From positions 1-11,814 of the forward strand of contig CAYOSF010000027.1 of the NCBI GenBank assembly GCA_964406605.1: DNA of 11,814 bases. The letters are read 5' to 3'. The position numbers were made by a program, and so were the translations under genes. The notes beneath the pieces were generated by a model. The model searched no databases and was not told where the DNA came from. It worked only from the letters and a program-made list of their open reading frames with translations. Shown here piece by piece: positions 1 to 6,032 of this stretch; position 1 is the stretch's first letter; every line of letters starts with the position of its first letter. Origin of the DNA: CAYOSF01 sp964406605. GTDB taxonomy: Bacteria; Chloroflexota; Dehalococcoidia; DSTF01; RBG-16-68-14.

Positions 1-952
1 GGGTTGGCGTGTCCGTCGGCGTGTTGGTCGGCGTCTCGGTTGGCGTGTCCGTCGGCGTGTTGGTGGGCGTATTCGTCGGCGTGTTGGTCGGCGTGTCGGT
101 CGGAGTCGGCGTCGGGGTGTCCACCTTACCCAGACCCAGCATCGGGATGTCCTGCTGGCCGACGTTGATGGTATCGTTGTCCTTGGGGTTGGCCTCGACA
201 GTGTTCGCCGAGGCAATGGCAGCGTGCAGGTTCCCGGTCACCGGTTCGGCGAAGCAAGAGAACCGGGCATCCACCCTCACAATGACGACTTCGCCCGCCT
301 CGAGTCCGGTCACACGAACCGTGAACTCCATGGTGTCGTGGTTGGGCGGATTCCAAACGGTGTCGTTGCCTGGGAAGAACCTGACGCCCGGCGGACTCAG
401 GAGTGTGGCGGTCTCGTTGTTGTTCTTGCTGTGGCCGCTCTCGGTGGTCTGCCCGGCCGCGAACACGCCCTCGGCGCTGAGCCCAACGGCCACGACATCG
501 GAATATCCAACTCCCTCCTGGCCGTTGTTGACAGCGTCGAACTCATAGTTGAGGTCGATGGTCTGCGATCCGACAGCGTCCCCGTCGACTGTGATCTCGG
601 TGAAGTACACGATCGTGTCGTTGCAGGCGAAATCCTCTGCCTCCAACTGCTCGACGACGTGGTCGTTAATCGCCCTCGCGTCGAACTGCAATCCGCCGGG
701 AACGAGTTCCGCTGCCGGCGACACCGTGTGGTCATAGTCGTCGTCGGCCGCGGCGATGAAATCGAGCGAGAAATCACCCCCGTCTGCGCTGGCGGGCGCA
801 AGCAGCACGAGCGTGAGTATGAGAGCCAGCGCTCCCGCAAGGAGCACAGCAAGGGTAGTGGCCGGGGCTAGGCAGGCTCTGCCCCGCTGGCTCTGTATGA
901 GCCGGCTGATACGGTGTTTGGGGTCAACTGAGAAGACGGACAAAGGCTCCAC
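1..952 (-). CDS. Secreted protein with C-terminal Thr-Pro repeat tail, partial at 3' end
   Basis: The frame stays open from a GTG at 952 to the window edge (317 codons, no stop), so the C-terminus is missing. I chose GTG 952 because GAGG lies 5 nt upstream; a TTG at 943 is an alternative. Residues about 1-32 are basic, 33-50 form a hydrophobic stretch, and an A-S-A site before Asp57 fits signal peptidase I cleavage, so export is likely. The next 220 or so residues are acidic, rich in Asp, Val and Thr, with two Cys, and look like a beta-sandwich or adhesin-type extracellular domain; I do not recognise the family. From about residue 276 the sequence becomes a low-complexity tail of T-P-T-[D/N/E] units. 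Such tails are common spacers in cell-surface proteins of Chloroflexota and other bacteria. The gene follows unit I in the same direction, 316 nt downstream and beyond a likely terminator, so it probably has its own promoter. Function unknown. Confidence 0.75.
   Translation of the reverse strand, partial: MEPLSVFSVDPKHRISRLIQSQRGRACLAPATTLAVLLAGALALILTLVLLAPASADGGDFSLDFIAAADDDYDHTVSPAAELVPGGLQFDARAINDHVVEQLEAEDFACNDTIVYFTEITVDGDAVGSQTIDLNYEFDAVNNGQEGVGYSDVVAVGLSAEGVFAAGQTTESGHSKNNNETATLLSPPGVRFFPGNDTVWNPPNHDTMEFTVRVTGLEAGEVVIVRVDARFSCFAEPVTGNLHAAIASANTVEANPKDNDTINVGQQDIPMLGLGKVDTPTPTPTDTPTNTPTNTPTNTPTDTPTETPTNTPTDTPT
2..121 (-). repeat. 12-bp coding tandem repeat (T-P-T-[D/N/E] units)
   Basis: About ten imperfect 12-bp units encode Thr-Pro-Thr followed by Asp, Asn or Glu. 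The variable fourth residue changes between D, N and E while T-P-T is constant. The array continues to the window edge, so its full copy number is not visible. Repeats of this kind expand and contract by slippage. Confidence 0.85.
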
Positions 953-1199
953 CTCTTCCTCTGCGCAACGCGCCGGTGCACTTGATGCTCTCCATCAAAG
1001 GTTCCAACGAACGTGCGCCCATTCTGTTACCCGAGTACCACGCCCGGCCTGGCGAGGCCGGGACCCTCAGAATCCGAGTGCGGAAGCCGTCAATAGGAGC
1101 GTGGAAGCCTCAGAGTACGGTGTGGCCGTGCTGAGGAGGGTTTGGCGCCCGCCGGCGAATTGTGGGCCGGCGCCTCCGAGTGCTGGAGCCGCAGTAGGT
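953..1199. other. Intergenic region with two GC-rich hairpins
   Basis: This space separates the unit I terminator from the secreted-protein gene. It contains a perfect 8-bp stem with a 4-nt loop at 1043-1062 (CCCGGCCT/AGGCCGGG) and a hairpin at 1144-1174 with GGCGCC arms. Neither is followed by a T-run on either strand. I see no convincing open frame and no match to the riboswitches found upstream of the other units. Confidence 0.5.
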
Positions 1200-1234
1200 G
1201 AAAATGAAGAGGCCGCGCCGGCAACAGCGCGACC
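1200..1234 (-). terminator. Rho-independent terminator of unit I
   Basis: On the minus strand, about 34 nt after the TadG stop codon, GGTCGCGC (1227-1234) pairs with GCGCGGCC (1211-1218) to give 8 bp including one G-T wobble, with an 8-nt loop. It is followed by TCTTCATTTTC. The stem, loop and T-rich tail in that order fit an intrinsic terminator closing the three-gene unit. Confidence 0.55.
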
Positions 1235-1268
1235 TTCTCAAAGGCTGGACGTGCTCCGGTCTCTCTGC

Positions 1269-2543
1269 CTACTCCTTGAGGACCACCTCGGGGCTTTCGA
1301 ACTCGCGGAACTCCCCGAATATGAGATCGAGCACTCCGCCACCGGTCAGGTAGAACTGGTTCACGACGATCTGCACCGCGCCGAGGGACGTCCCGCCCGC
1401 TACGTTGAGGGTTGCACCAGGTGCGTAGAAGAGGCCCTGGGTGCTGCTGTTGTCCCCTCGCAGGTAGAAGTCGTTGGTGATCTGCCCATCCTGCCAGAAG
1501 GTCATTCCCTGGTAGGGACCCGAAGTGGGAGGTGTCAGCTCCAGCGTCCCGCTCCCGGCTATGTGCACCCCCGCGGGCGCACCGTCTCCCGTGGGATTGG
1601 TGGGGTTGGTGGTGATGTAGATCATGACCTCATTGCCCACGATACGGGCGCCGCCTTCTTTCGTGAAACCGCCGCCGGCCATGATGTAGACACCGGGCTG
1701 CATTGTGATGGTGCATACGCAGTCGGCGTAGAAACCGCCGTAGTAGGTGCCCGGCGATAGGGACATATCCACGGGAGGGCTGTGATGCCACGTTACGGGG
1801 TTCTGGGCTGTGCCGGCCGAACCGGGGGCAGGCGCTCCCAGAGGGGGAGGCGTCAAGCTCGCGAGCGGGTCATCGATGGTCCAGGGGATGTCCCGGGGAT
1901 CGGGGCTCACCACGCCCTGGCCGGTGACTTCGTAGCCGCCGTAGACGTCGATCTTCCCGTCCGCCGTGAGACTGCCCCCGCCGCTCTTGTAGAAGGCATC
2001 CAGCGAGCAGTCGGAGTTAACGGCGATGCCGCCGTCATGGATCGCCATGCTTGCTTGCCCTTCCTGGTCGAAAGCCCTGCAATCGTGGTCCTCCAAGACG
2101 ATCAGGGCGTAGGGCTCCGGAAAGTCCTCCGCGCCGGCGACACCGCGCCCCTTTACGGTCGAGCCGCCCGGTATCAGGGTGTGGATGAAGAAGGTCGCCG
2201 GCTTCTCCTGCACGATGACCTCCGCGTGGTACTGCGCGCCCACATGGTTGCCGGACACCGGCGGGATGTGCACGGTGACCTCTTCGACAGGGTAGCCGTT
2301 CGCGTCCGCGTACTCGAGGGCGGCGGCCACGGCTGCCGATTCGGAGCCGCCCACGAACAGAACGTGCGCGGCAGCCAGGGCGGCGTTGTCGGCGGCGTTC
2401 TGCGCCTGACGCCTCTGGGCGTAAGCAAACCCAGCGTCCACGAGCAGCCCAACGAAGCCCAGGAAGGCCGTCATGAGGACGGCGGCCACCATCAGCATCT
2501 GCCCGCGTTCCTTTCGTAGCATCACTGGGGTCAAGCGCTTCAC
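1269..2543 (-). CDS. TadG-like minor pilin with beta-helix-like C-terminal domain
   Basis: This 424-residue protein starts at a GTG preceded by GGAGAAGGA, which overlaps the stop region of the upstream gene. Residues about 9-40 carry the Tad-family N-terminus: a basic K-E-R-G-Q motif, one hydrophobic segment (about 16-37), and then the A-Q-N-A-A-D-N-A-A-L-A-A-A helix typical of TadG proteins. The rest is expected outside the membrane. From about residue 160 it turns Gly-rich with repeated short strands (G-T-Y-Y-G-G-F, P-G-V-Y-I-M-A-G-G-G, L-F-Y-A-P-G-A-T-L), like the stacked-strand or polymer-forming tail seen in some Tad-domain proteins. It therefore differs from the Cys-rich TadG proteins in the other units. 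It is third and last in unit I and would sit at the pilus tip or base as a minor component or adhesin. The N-terminal assignment is firm; the C-terminal fold is inferred. Confidence 0.82.
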   Translation of the reverse strand: MKRLTPVMLRKERGQMLMVAAVLMTAFLGFVGLLVDAGFAYAQRRQAQNAADNAALAAAHVLFVGGSESAAVAAALEYADANGYPVEEVTVHIPPVSGNHVGAQYHAEVIVQEKPATFFIHTLIPGGSTVKGRGVAGAEDFPEPYALIVLEDHDCRAFDQEGQASMAIHDGGIAVNSDCSLDAFYKSGGGSLTADGKIDVYGGYEVTGQGVVSPDPRDIPWTIDDPLASLTPPPLGAPAPGSAGTAQNPVTWHHSPPVDMSLSPGTYYGGFYADCVCTITMQPGVYIMAGGGFTKEGGARIVGNEVMIYITTNPTNPTGDGAPAGVHIAGSGTLELTPPTSGPYQGMTFWQDGQITNDFYLRGDNSSTQGLFYAPGATLNVAGGTSLGAVQIVVNQFYLTGGGVLDLIFGEFREFESPEVVLKE

Positions 2544-2553
2544 GGTCCTTCTC

Positions 2554-3009
2554 CTAGTATGTGATCCGCATGGTGGAGGAACTGGTCATGGTGAAGGAGA
2601 GCGGGCCAAGGAAACCAAAGATAGGTTGGTAGACGTACCGGGATGTGACTTTCACCCTTCCGCCGGTCAGGTTGCTCCCGTCTATCCACTCCGCTTCCAC
2701 CGTGAGGTCTGAATCGTCAAGCCCGCCGGCGTACTTCTTCACCTGCGCCGTGACCATCGCGTCGCTGTTGGGCCCGGTGAAGTGGGCCGAGCCCGGCCCG
2801 CTCGGGTCCCCCGAGTGAGCGCCGTGCACCACCGCGTAGCGGGTGCCCTCGCGGGTGGCCTCCGCCAGCGTATTGTAGTTCCAGACCGCCCGGCCGACGT
2901 CGATCAGGCCGAAGACCACGATGAAGAAGACGATCCCCACCACGGAGAACTCAACCAGCGCCTGACCACGCTCCGAGGGAGGGCGGTGCTGCGTCAGTAC
3001 ACGCGTCAT
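2554..3009 (-). CDS. TadE-like minor pilin (unit I, second)
   Basis: This is a 151-residue TadE-family protein. The start is the ATG at 3009, whose ATGA overlaps the TGA of the upstream gene, so the two are translationally coupled; GAGGG lies 7 nt upstream. An in-frame start at 3069 would overlap the previous gene by 60 nt and is less likely. Residues near 10-20 give E-R-G-Q-A-L-V-E-F, the class III prepilin-type motif with Gly before the cut and Glu at +5. A hydrophobic helix follows, then D-V-G-R-A-V-W-N-Y and the family signature A-T-R-E-G-T-R-Y-A. The remaining ectodomain has about 100 residues with alternating strands and no Cys. TadE proteins are minor pilins processed by a TadV-type peptidase and needed for Flp pilus assembly; that role is inferred from the family. 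Confidence 0.88.
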   Translation of the reverse strand: MTRVLTQHRPPSERGQALVEFSVVGIVFFIVVFGLIDVGRAVWNYNTLAEATREGTRYAVVHGAHSGDPSGPGSAHFTGPNSDAMVTAQVKKYAGGLDDSDLTVEAEWIDGSNLTGGRVKVTSRYVYQPIFGFLGPLSFTMTSSSTMRITY

Positions 3010-3419
3010 GGCGCCACCCTCGCTCGCACCGTCCGCGACAGGTCTATTGAGTGGGGGAGCCCGGGCCACGGGAAGATGGTGCTGTAGGTGTAGTTGACCG
3101 TTACGTCCGCGTAGAGACCGCCTCGGCTGTCCGTGCCGGTCACCACGGTGACCTCCGGGTTCGTCCCTGACGTGTTCAGAAGGTCCGACGTGTCCGCCAC
3201 CGCCGCATCTCGGATCCCGGCCGCGTCCGCGGCCGACTCGGGACTGAGGGCGGCGTACTGCGCGCCGTTGCGCGCGCCGTTCGTCACCGATACGTAGGCG
3301 AAGTAGACCCGCCCGAAGTCGATGGCGCCCAAGACGATCACCAGCAGCACGGGCAGAATGATGCCGAACTCGACGAGACTCTGCGCGCGCGAACTATTAA
3401 GGAAACGGCATCTGACCAT
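3006..3419 (-). CDS. TadE-like minor pilin, first gene of riboswitch-controlled unit I
   Basis: This 137-residue protein has the TadE layout: a short basic N-terminus, the class III-like motif A-Q-S-L-V-E-F (here Ala replaces the usual Gly before the cut), a single hydrophobic helix (about 17-35), D-F-G-R-V-Y-F-A-Y, and then A-R-N-G-A-Q-Y-A-A in place of the usual A-R-E-G-A-R-Y. The replaced Gly is worth noting because prepilin peptidases normally require it. The ATG at 3419 lies 6 nt from a GGAG that is also the last strand of the c-di-GMP-I aptamer, so translation of this gene, and of the coupled gene after it, should respond to c-di-GMP. The TGA overlaps the next start codon. Confidence 0.87.
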   Translation of the reverse strand: MVRCRFLNSSRAQSLVEFGIILPVLLVIVLGAIDFGRVYFAYVSVTNGARNGAQYAALSPESAADAAGIRDAAVADTSDLLNTSGTNPEVTVVTGTDSRGGLYADVTVNYTYSTIFPWPGLPHSIDLSRTVRARVAP

Positions 3420-3425
3420 CTCTCG

Positions 3426-3429
3426 CTCC
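3426..3429 (-). promoter_or_regulatory. Shine-Dalgarno inside riboswitch helix P1 (unit I)
   Basis: GGAG stands 6 nt upstream of the ATG at 3419 and is the 3' strand of the aptamer closing helix (partner CTCC at 3511-3514). It fixes the start of the TadE gene and makes the aptamer and the ribosome compete for the same bases. Confidence 0.75.
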
Positions 3430-3514
3430 GGTAGCCCGACCGTCCTATCCCGCGTGGGGACGTAGACCCGTAGCTTTGCGCCTCCGGCTTTCGCCGGACT
3501 TGCCCTTCTCGGAG
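3426..3514 (-). promoter_or_regulatory. Cyclic di-GMP-I riboswitch (GEMM-I), unit I
   Basis: Read on the minus strand, the segment has the GEMM-I order: closing strand CTCCG, G-G-G-C-A-A, a stem capped by a GAAA tetraloop, G-C-G-C-A-A-A-G-C, the tetraloop-receptor side, a second stem, and a closing strand CGGAG. The G in the GGGCAA block at the position known to contact the ligand is retained, which favours c-di-GMP over the 3',3'-cGAMP variant. The closing helix CTCCG/CGGAG ends 7 nt before the ATG of the TadE gene, and its last four bases are the Shine-Dalgarno. Ligand-stabilised pairing would hide the ribosome site, which predicts an OFF response; the direction is inferred. Confidence 0.9.
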
Positions 3515-3553
3515 TCGACCGTTAGGGAGAACCATTAGGGGCTCTCTACACGA

Positions 3554-3580
3554 TTATCGGCCCCGCGCGGTGAATCTTTG
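3554..3580 (-). promoter_or_regulatory. Sigma-28-type promoter-like element, unit I
   Basis: Minus strand CAAAGATT (3573-3580), an 11-nt spacer, then GCCGATAA (3554-3561). The FliA/WhiG-class consensus is TAAAGTTT-N11-GCCGATAA, so the -10 box matches 8 of 8, the -35 box 6 of 8, and the spacing is exact. It lies about 39 nt before the riboswitch, leaving room for a short leader. Equivalent elements with the same spacer precede the other two riboswitches. Confidence 0.6.
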
Positions 3581-3611
3581 GCGACGTGCCGACTGCAGCG
3601 GAGACGGCCGA

Positions 3612-3634
3612 CGGATGCCATCCCTGTGCATCCG
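3612..3634 (-). terminator. Hairpin after unit II TadG, possible weak terminator
   Basis: CGGATGC/GCATCCG forms a perfect 7-bp stem with a 9-nt loop, 13 nt beyond the TadG stop codon on the minus strand. No T-run follows, so intrinsic termination is doubtful. It separates unit II from the promoter of unit I. Confidence 0.3.
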
Positions 3635-3647
3635 CTAGCCGCAGCGT

Positions 3648-4733
3648 CTACTGCACCAGTCGTATGAACTGGTTGTAGGCCTCGGGGTCGAACGTGCCGG
3701 CCAGGAGGCCGACGTTCTGATGCACGCGGACGAAGCGCCCGACCACCTCGCAGTCATTGCCGGTGCAGCCGTCGTCGCCGATTCGCTCCAGGAAGAAGAG
3801 GGCGAAGTCGACGATGGTCACCTCGCAGGAACCGTTGCACAGCTCCTCGATGACGGGGATGATCATAATCCGCCGGCTCTCCAGGCGGCTCTGGATGAAG
3901 GAGTTGCAGCCGGGCGTGATGCGGTAGACGCCCTCCTCGGAGGTGGTGGGGTCATCCTGGAACGCCTCATCGAACTCGTCGCAGGCGGCGTCGGTGTTGT
4001 TCAGCCGGAAGTTCGTGGCCGTTCTCGTTGCGCCCACCTTGTTGCCCGGCTCGGTGTCGGCGGTGGTGGGCCCATCGCAGTAGGTCGTGTCGGTGCCCAC
4101 GGCGCACAGGGCCGTGTCAGAGCCATACATGAGGGCTGAACAATACTTGTCGTTGCTGCCGCAGCTACCGCCGCCCGAGCCGTCGATGCGGATGGGGCCG
4201 GTGTTGCCCTGGAGGATGTTGTTGGCGTCGTACTTGAGGACGATCTCCTGGCCGAGCGTGGCGCCCGCGAGTGCTTCCTCGGTGACTGCCAGCGGGGCGA
4301 GGCCCTCGCCGCCGGCGGGTGAGGTCTTGATGGCGGACGCGTCGGCCTCGACTGTCCCGGAGGTGATGCCGATGAGGCGGCCGAAGGTGAAGTCGTGATT
4401 GCGCGCCAGTTCCACCAGCACCCTGGGGTTCGGCTCGTTGGGCGGGTTTTGCGGGATGATGGTCACGGTCATCTGGGAGGGGTCGATGTCGTTCTTGGTC
4501 GCCCACTGGTTGGCTGCTGCCTGAGCGTTGCTTCCGTCGGGGAGTTCGAGGGCTGCGGCGAGGGCGATGGCGTCGGCGGCGTTCTGCAGGTTGCGGCGGT
4601 CGGTCGAGAAGCTGCCCAGGTCAACGGCGATGGCCGCCATCCCTCCCAGGACGCCGAAGAGCGCCACGACGAAGAAGAAGACCTGGCCGCGCTCACTGCG
4701 ATGGGATCTCTGCAATAGGGAACGAAGACGCAT
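3648..4733 (-). CDS. TadG-like Cys-rich minor pilin (unit II; duplicated copy A)
   Basis: This 361-residue Tad-domain protein begins with a basic stretch and S-E-R-G-Q-V-F-F-F. One hydrophobic helix follows (about 17-38), then D-L-G-S-F and the helix L-Q-N-A-A-D-A-I-A-L-A-A-A that marks TadG proteins. After about residue 160 the ectodomain carries ten Cys, including C-N-G-S-C and C-T-G-N-D-C near the end, suggesting disulfide-stabilised folding outside the cell. It ends R-L-V-Q. The ATG is 7 nt after the TadE stop codon, and the GGAG before it includes the TadE terminal codon, so the pair is tightly coupled. The DNA is identical to the unit III copy from 3666 onward; only the last few codons differ (I to V and Q to K). 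TadG acts with TadE as a minor component in Flp pilus systems; the exact role here is inferred. Confidence 0.87.
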   Translation of the reverse strand: MRLRSLLQRSHRSERGQVFFFVVALFGVLGGMAAIAVDLGSFSTDRRNLQNAADAIALAAALELPDGSNAQAAANQWATKNDIDPSQMTVTIIPQNPPNEPNPRVLVELARNHDFTFGRLIGITSGTVEADASAIKTSPAGGEGLAPLAVTEEALAGATLGQEIVLKYDANNILQGNTGPIRIDGSGGGSCGSNDKYCSALMYGSDTALCAVGTDTTYCDGPTTADTEPGNKVGATRTATNFRLNNTDAACDEFDEAFQDDPTTSEEGVYRITPGCNSFIQSRLESRRIMIIPVIEELCNGSCEVTIVDFALFFLERIGDDGCTGNDCEVVGRFVRVHQNVGLLAGTFDPEAYNQFIRLVQ

Positions 4734-5139
4734 GGCAGATTCACTCCAATCGCATATCGCTGGACGTGCTCAGGCTGAGCGTGTCTGGGAAGGAACCGCC
4801 GCTGAAGAACGAGGCCAGGTCCGCGAGCGGGGTGATGAACTTGTAGGTGTAGTCGGCGGAGACGACGACGGAGTTGCCGGAGGCTTGGCCGTCGGGGTAG
4901 GAGACGGAGAGGGAGGTGAGGTTATCGAGGTCGAGACCTTCCATGGCGACGCAGACGCGGCCGATGGTGGTGGTGTTGGTGACGCCGTCGCAGTCGGTGG
5001 GGTAGGAGCCGGCGGTGTTGCCGACGGCGGCGTAGCGGGCGCCCTCTCTGGTGGCGTTGGTGAGGCTGATGTAGGAGCGGAGGCCGAGGCTGAAGTCGAT
5101 GACGCCGAAGATGAGGATGGTAAGGATGGGGAGGACCAT
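3666..5139. repeat. Long direct repeat, copy A (about 1,474 bp)
   Basis: By eye this run matches 7967-9440 base for base at a constant offset of 4,301. It covers nearly all of TadG and the distal part of TadE. A single mismatch at 5140 is followed by another 23 identical bases to 5163, after which the copies diverge. Both ends lie inside coding sequence, not at gene borders. No terminal inverted repeats or transposase are visible. Confidence 0.88.
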
Positions 5140-5241
5140 GGCGAACTCGACCAGGCTCTGGCCGCGCTCGCGCCATCCGAAGCGGCGCGGCCGGGAGAGA
5201 TCTCTCCTTGTCCGGTTCAGTAGCCGTTGTATCATCTTCAT
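4741..5241 (-). CDS. TadE-like minor pilin, first gene of unit II
   Basis: This is a 166-residue TadE protein: a basic leader of about 26 residues rich in Arg, then E-R-G-Q-S-L-V-E-F (class III cleavage motif, Glu at +5), a hydrophobic helix, D-F-S-L-G-L-R-S-Y, and the family block A-T-R-E-G-A-R-Y-A-A. Two Cys occur in the ectodomain (D-C-D-G and R-V-C-V), which could form one disulfide. The ATG at 5241 has A-G-A-A-G-G-A 9 nt upstream. The region from 5140 down is shared with the TadE of unit III, while the leader is unrelated to it, so a recombination breakpoint falls near the start of the hydrophobic helix. Expression should depend on the riboswitch and terminator located just upstream. Confidence 0.88.
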   Translation of the reverse strand: MKMIQRLLNRTRRDLSRPRRFGWRERGQSLVEFAMVLPILTILIFGVIDFSLGLRSYISLTNATREGARYAAVGNTAGSYPTDCDGVTNTTTIGRVCVAMEGLDLDNLTSLSVSYPDGQASGNSVVVSADYTYKFITPLADLASFFSGGSFPDTLSLSTSSDMRLE

Positions 5242-5260
5242 CTCACGATGTCCTTCTCAC

Positions 5261-5305
5261 ATAACGAAAGCCCACCGCCTTCAAGCCTAAGCGGTGGGCT
5301 GAAGG
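5261..5305 (-). terminator. Terminator/antiterminator platform of riboswitch II
   Basis: On the minus strand AGCCCACCGC (5291-5300) and GCGGTGGGCT (5269-5278) form a perfect 10-bp stem with a 12-nt loop, followed by TTTCGTT. A competing hairpin, CCTTCAGCC (5297-5305) with GGCTTGAAGG (5278-5287), gives 9 bp with one bulge and uses overlapping bases, so the two cannot coexist. This is the layout of a transcription-attenuating expression platform between the aptamer and the TadE start. Which fold the ligand favours cannot be decided by eye, and the T-tract is short. Confidence 0.65.
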
Positions 5306-5316
5306 CTCCGAAGAGG

Positions 5317-5401
5317 TCCGGCAGCCCGGCTGTCATATCCCTTGCGGGCTAGACCCGTGGCTTTGCGTCCCCGGCTTTCGCCGGGTTTGCCCTTTTCGGA
5401 G
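5317..5401 (-). promoter_or_regulatory. Cyclic di-GMP-I riboswitch (GEMM-I), unit II
   Basis: Minus strand shows G-G-G-C-A-A-A-C-C, a GAAA-capped stem, G-A-C-G-C-A-A-A-G-C-C, A-C-G-G-G-T-C-T, a second stem and C-C-G-G-G-C-T-G-C-C, which is the GEMM-I consensus nearly base for base. The closing helix is TCCG/CGGA; an alternative closing helix pairs 5392-5401 with 5306-5315 (nine of ten positions). Unlike the other two aptamers it is about 75 nt from the start codon, and a terminator lies between, so control is probably by transcription attenuation. Confidence 0.92.
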
Positions 5402-5450
5402 TCAGATATTCGGTTGTTAGGGAAAGCCCCCTAGGGGCCTACCACTGCAT

Positions 5451-5477
5451 TCATCGACCCTGCCGGGGGATTCTGAA
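5451..5477 (-). promoter_or_regulatory. Sigma-28-type promoter-like element, unit II
   Basis: TTCAGAAT (5470-5477), an 11-nt spacer, then GTCGATGA (5451-5458) on the minus strand. The -10 box matches GCCGATAA at 6 of 8, and the -35 box is weak. Alone it would not be convincing; its support is that it has the same spacing and position before an aptamer as the unit I and III elements. It is also the only promoter candidate between unit III and unit II. Confidence 0.45.
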
Positions 5478-5525
5478 GGGGTCTACTCAAGAAAGATGTT
5501 GAGATAGCAGTCGCTCTGTTCGGCG

Positions 5526-6017
5526 CTACTGGTCGCAGGTGCCGAAGGGCTCGTTGACGAGACGCTCGCGGCCAATGAGATGGACGTCACCGAAGATGGC
5601 GCCGGCGAGGGGGGTGGAGGGGGTGAAGTCGTAGTCGACCTGAACTTCCAGGGCGTCGCATTGCTCGCCGGGGTCGTTCTCGGTGGCCGGGTCGGCGTAG
5701 GCCGGGTAGTCCCAGCTCCGGACGGAGACGGTGAGGTCGGTGTCGCTGTTGGTGAGTGGTTGGGCGCGCTGGGCGGCGTGGAACTGGATGCAGGCGAGGC
5801 GGTTAGGGGAGGGGATGTCGCAGTCGATACGGCCGGTGACGCCGTAGCGGGCGCCCTCGCGGGCGGCGCCCTGGATGGTGGTCCAGGCGTTGTAGAGGCG
5901 TGCGAGGTCGACGATGCCGAAGATGAGGATGGCGAGGACGGGGGCGACGAGGGCGAACTCGACGAGGGACTGTCCTCGCTCGCGGAGGTGTCGTCGAGAT
6001 CGTTGGTTCCTTGTCAT
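5526..6017 (-). CDS. TadE-like minor pilin (last gene of unit III)
   Basis: This 163-residue TadE protein has a basic leader, E-R-G-Q-S-L-V-E-F, a hydrophobic helix (about 17-38), D-L-A-R-L-Y-N-A-W, and A-A-R-E-G-A-R-Y-G in the family position. The ectodomain has four Cys (D-C-D, A-C-I, Q-C-D, and the near-terminal T-C-D-Q), more than the other TadE proteins here. The ATG at 6017 follows the stop of the VWA gene by 15 nt, with GGGG 8 nt upstream. It therefore belongs with the VWA-TadG and is probably its partner minor pilin. The stop lies about 48 nt before the unit II promoter-like element, with no strong terminator between, so readthrough into unit II is possible. Confidence 0.88.
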   Translation of the reverse strand: MTRNQRSRRHLRERGQSLVEFALVAPVLAILIFGIVDLARLYNAWTTIQGAAREGARYGVTGRIDCDIPSPNRLACIQFHAAQRAQPLTNSDTDLTVSVRSWDYPAYADPATENDPGEQCDALEVQVDYDFTPSTPLAGAIFGDVHLIGRERLVNEPFGTCDQ

Positions 6018-6032
6018 CGGCTAATCCCCTGC

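Noticed and set aside
1..121. Short regular repeats resembling a CRISPR array
   Set aside because: The period is 12 bp with no spacers and keeps a reading frame for T-P-T units, so it is a coding repeat.
1043..1062. Strong hairpin as a terminator or fourth riboswitch upstream of the secreted-protein gene
   Set aside because: No T-run follows on either strand and none of the GEMM-I core blocks are present nearby.
224..1760. Long plus-strand open frames over the left third of the window
   Set aside because: They run antisense to genes with clear signal peptides, Tad motifs and ribosome sites. Their translations are Val/Gly/Arg-rich low-complexity sequence, as expected for the complement of high-GC coding DNA.
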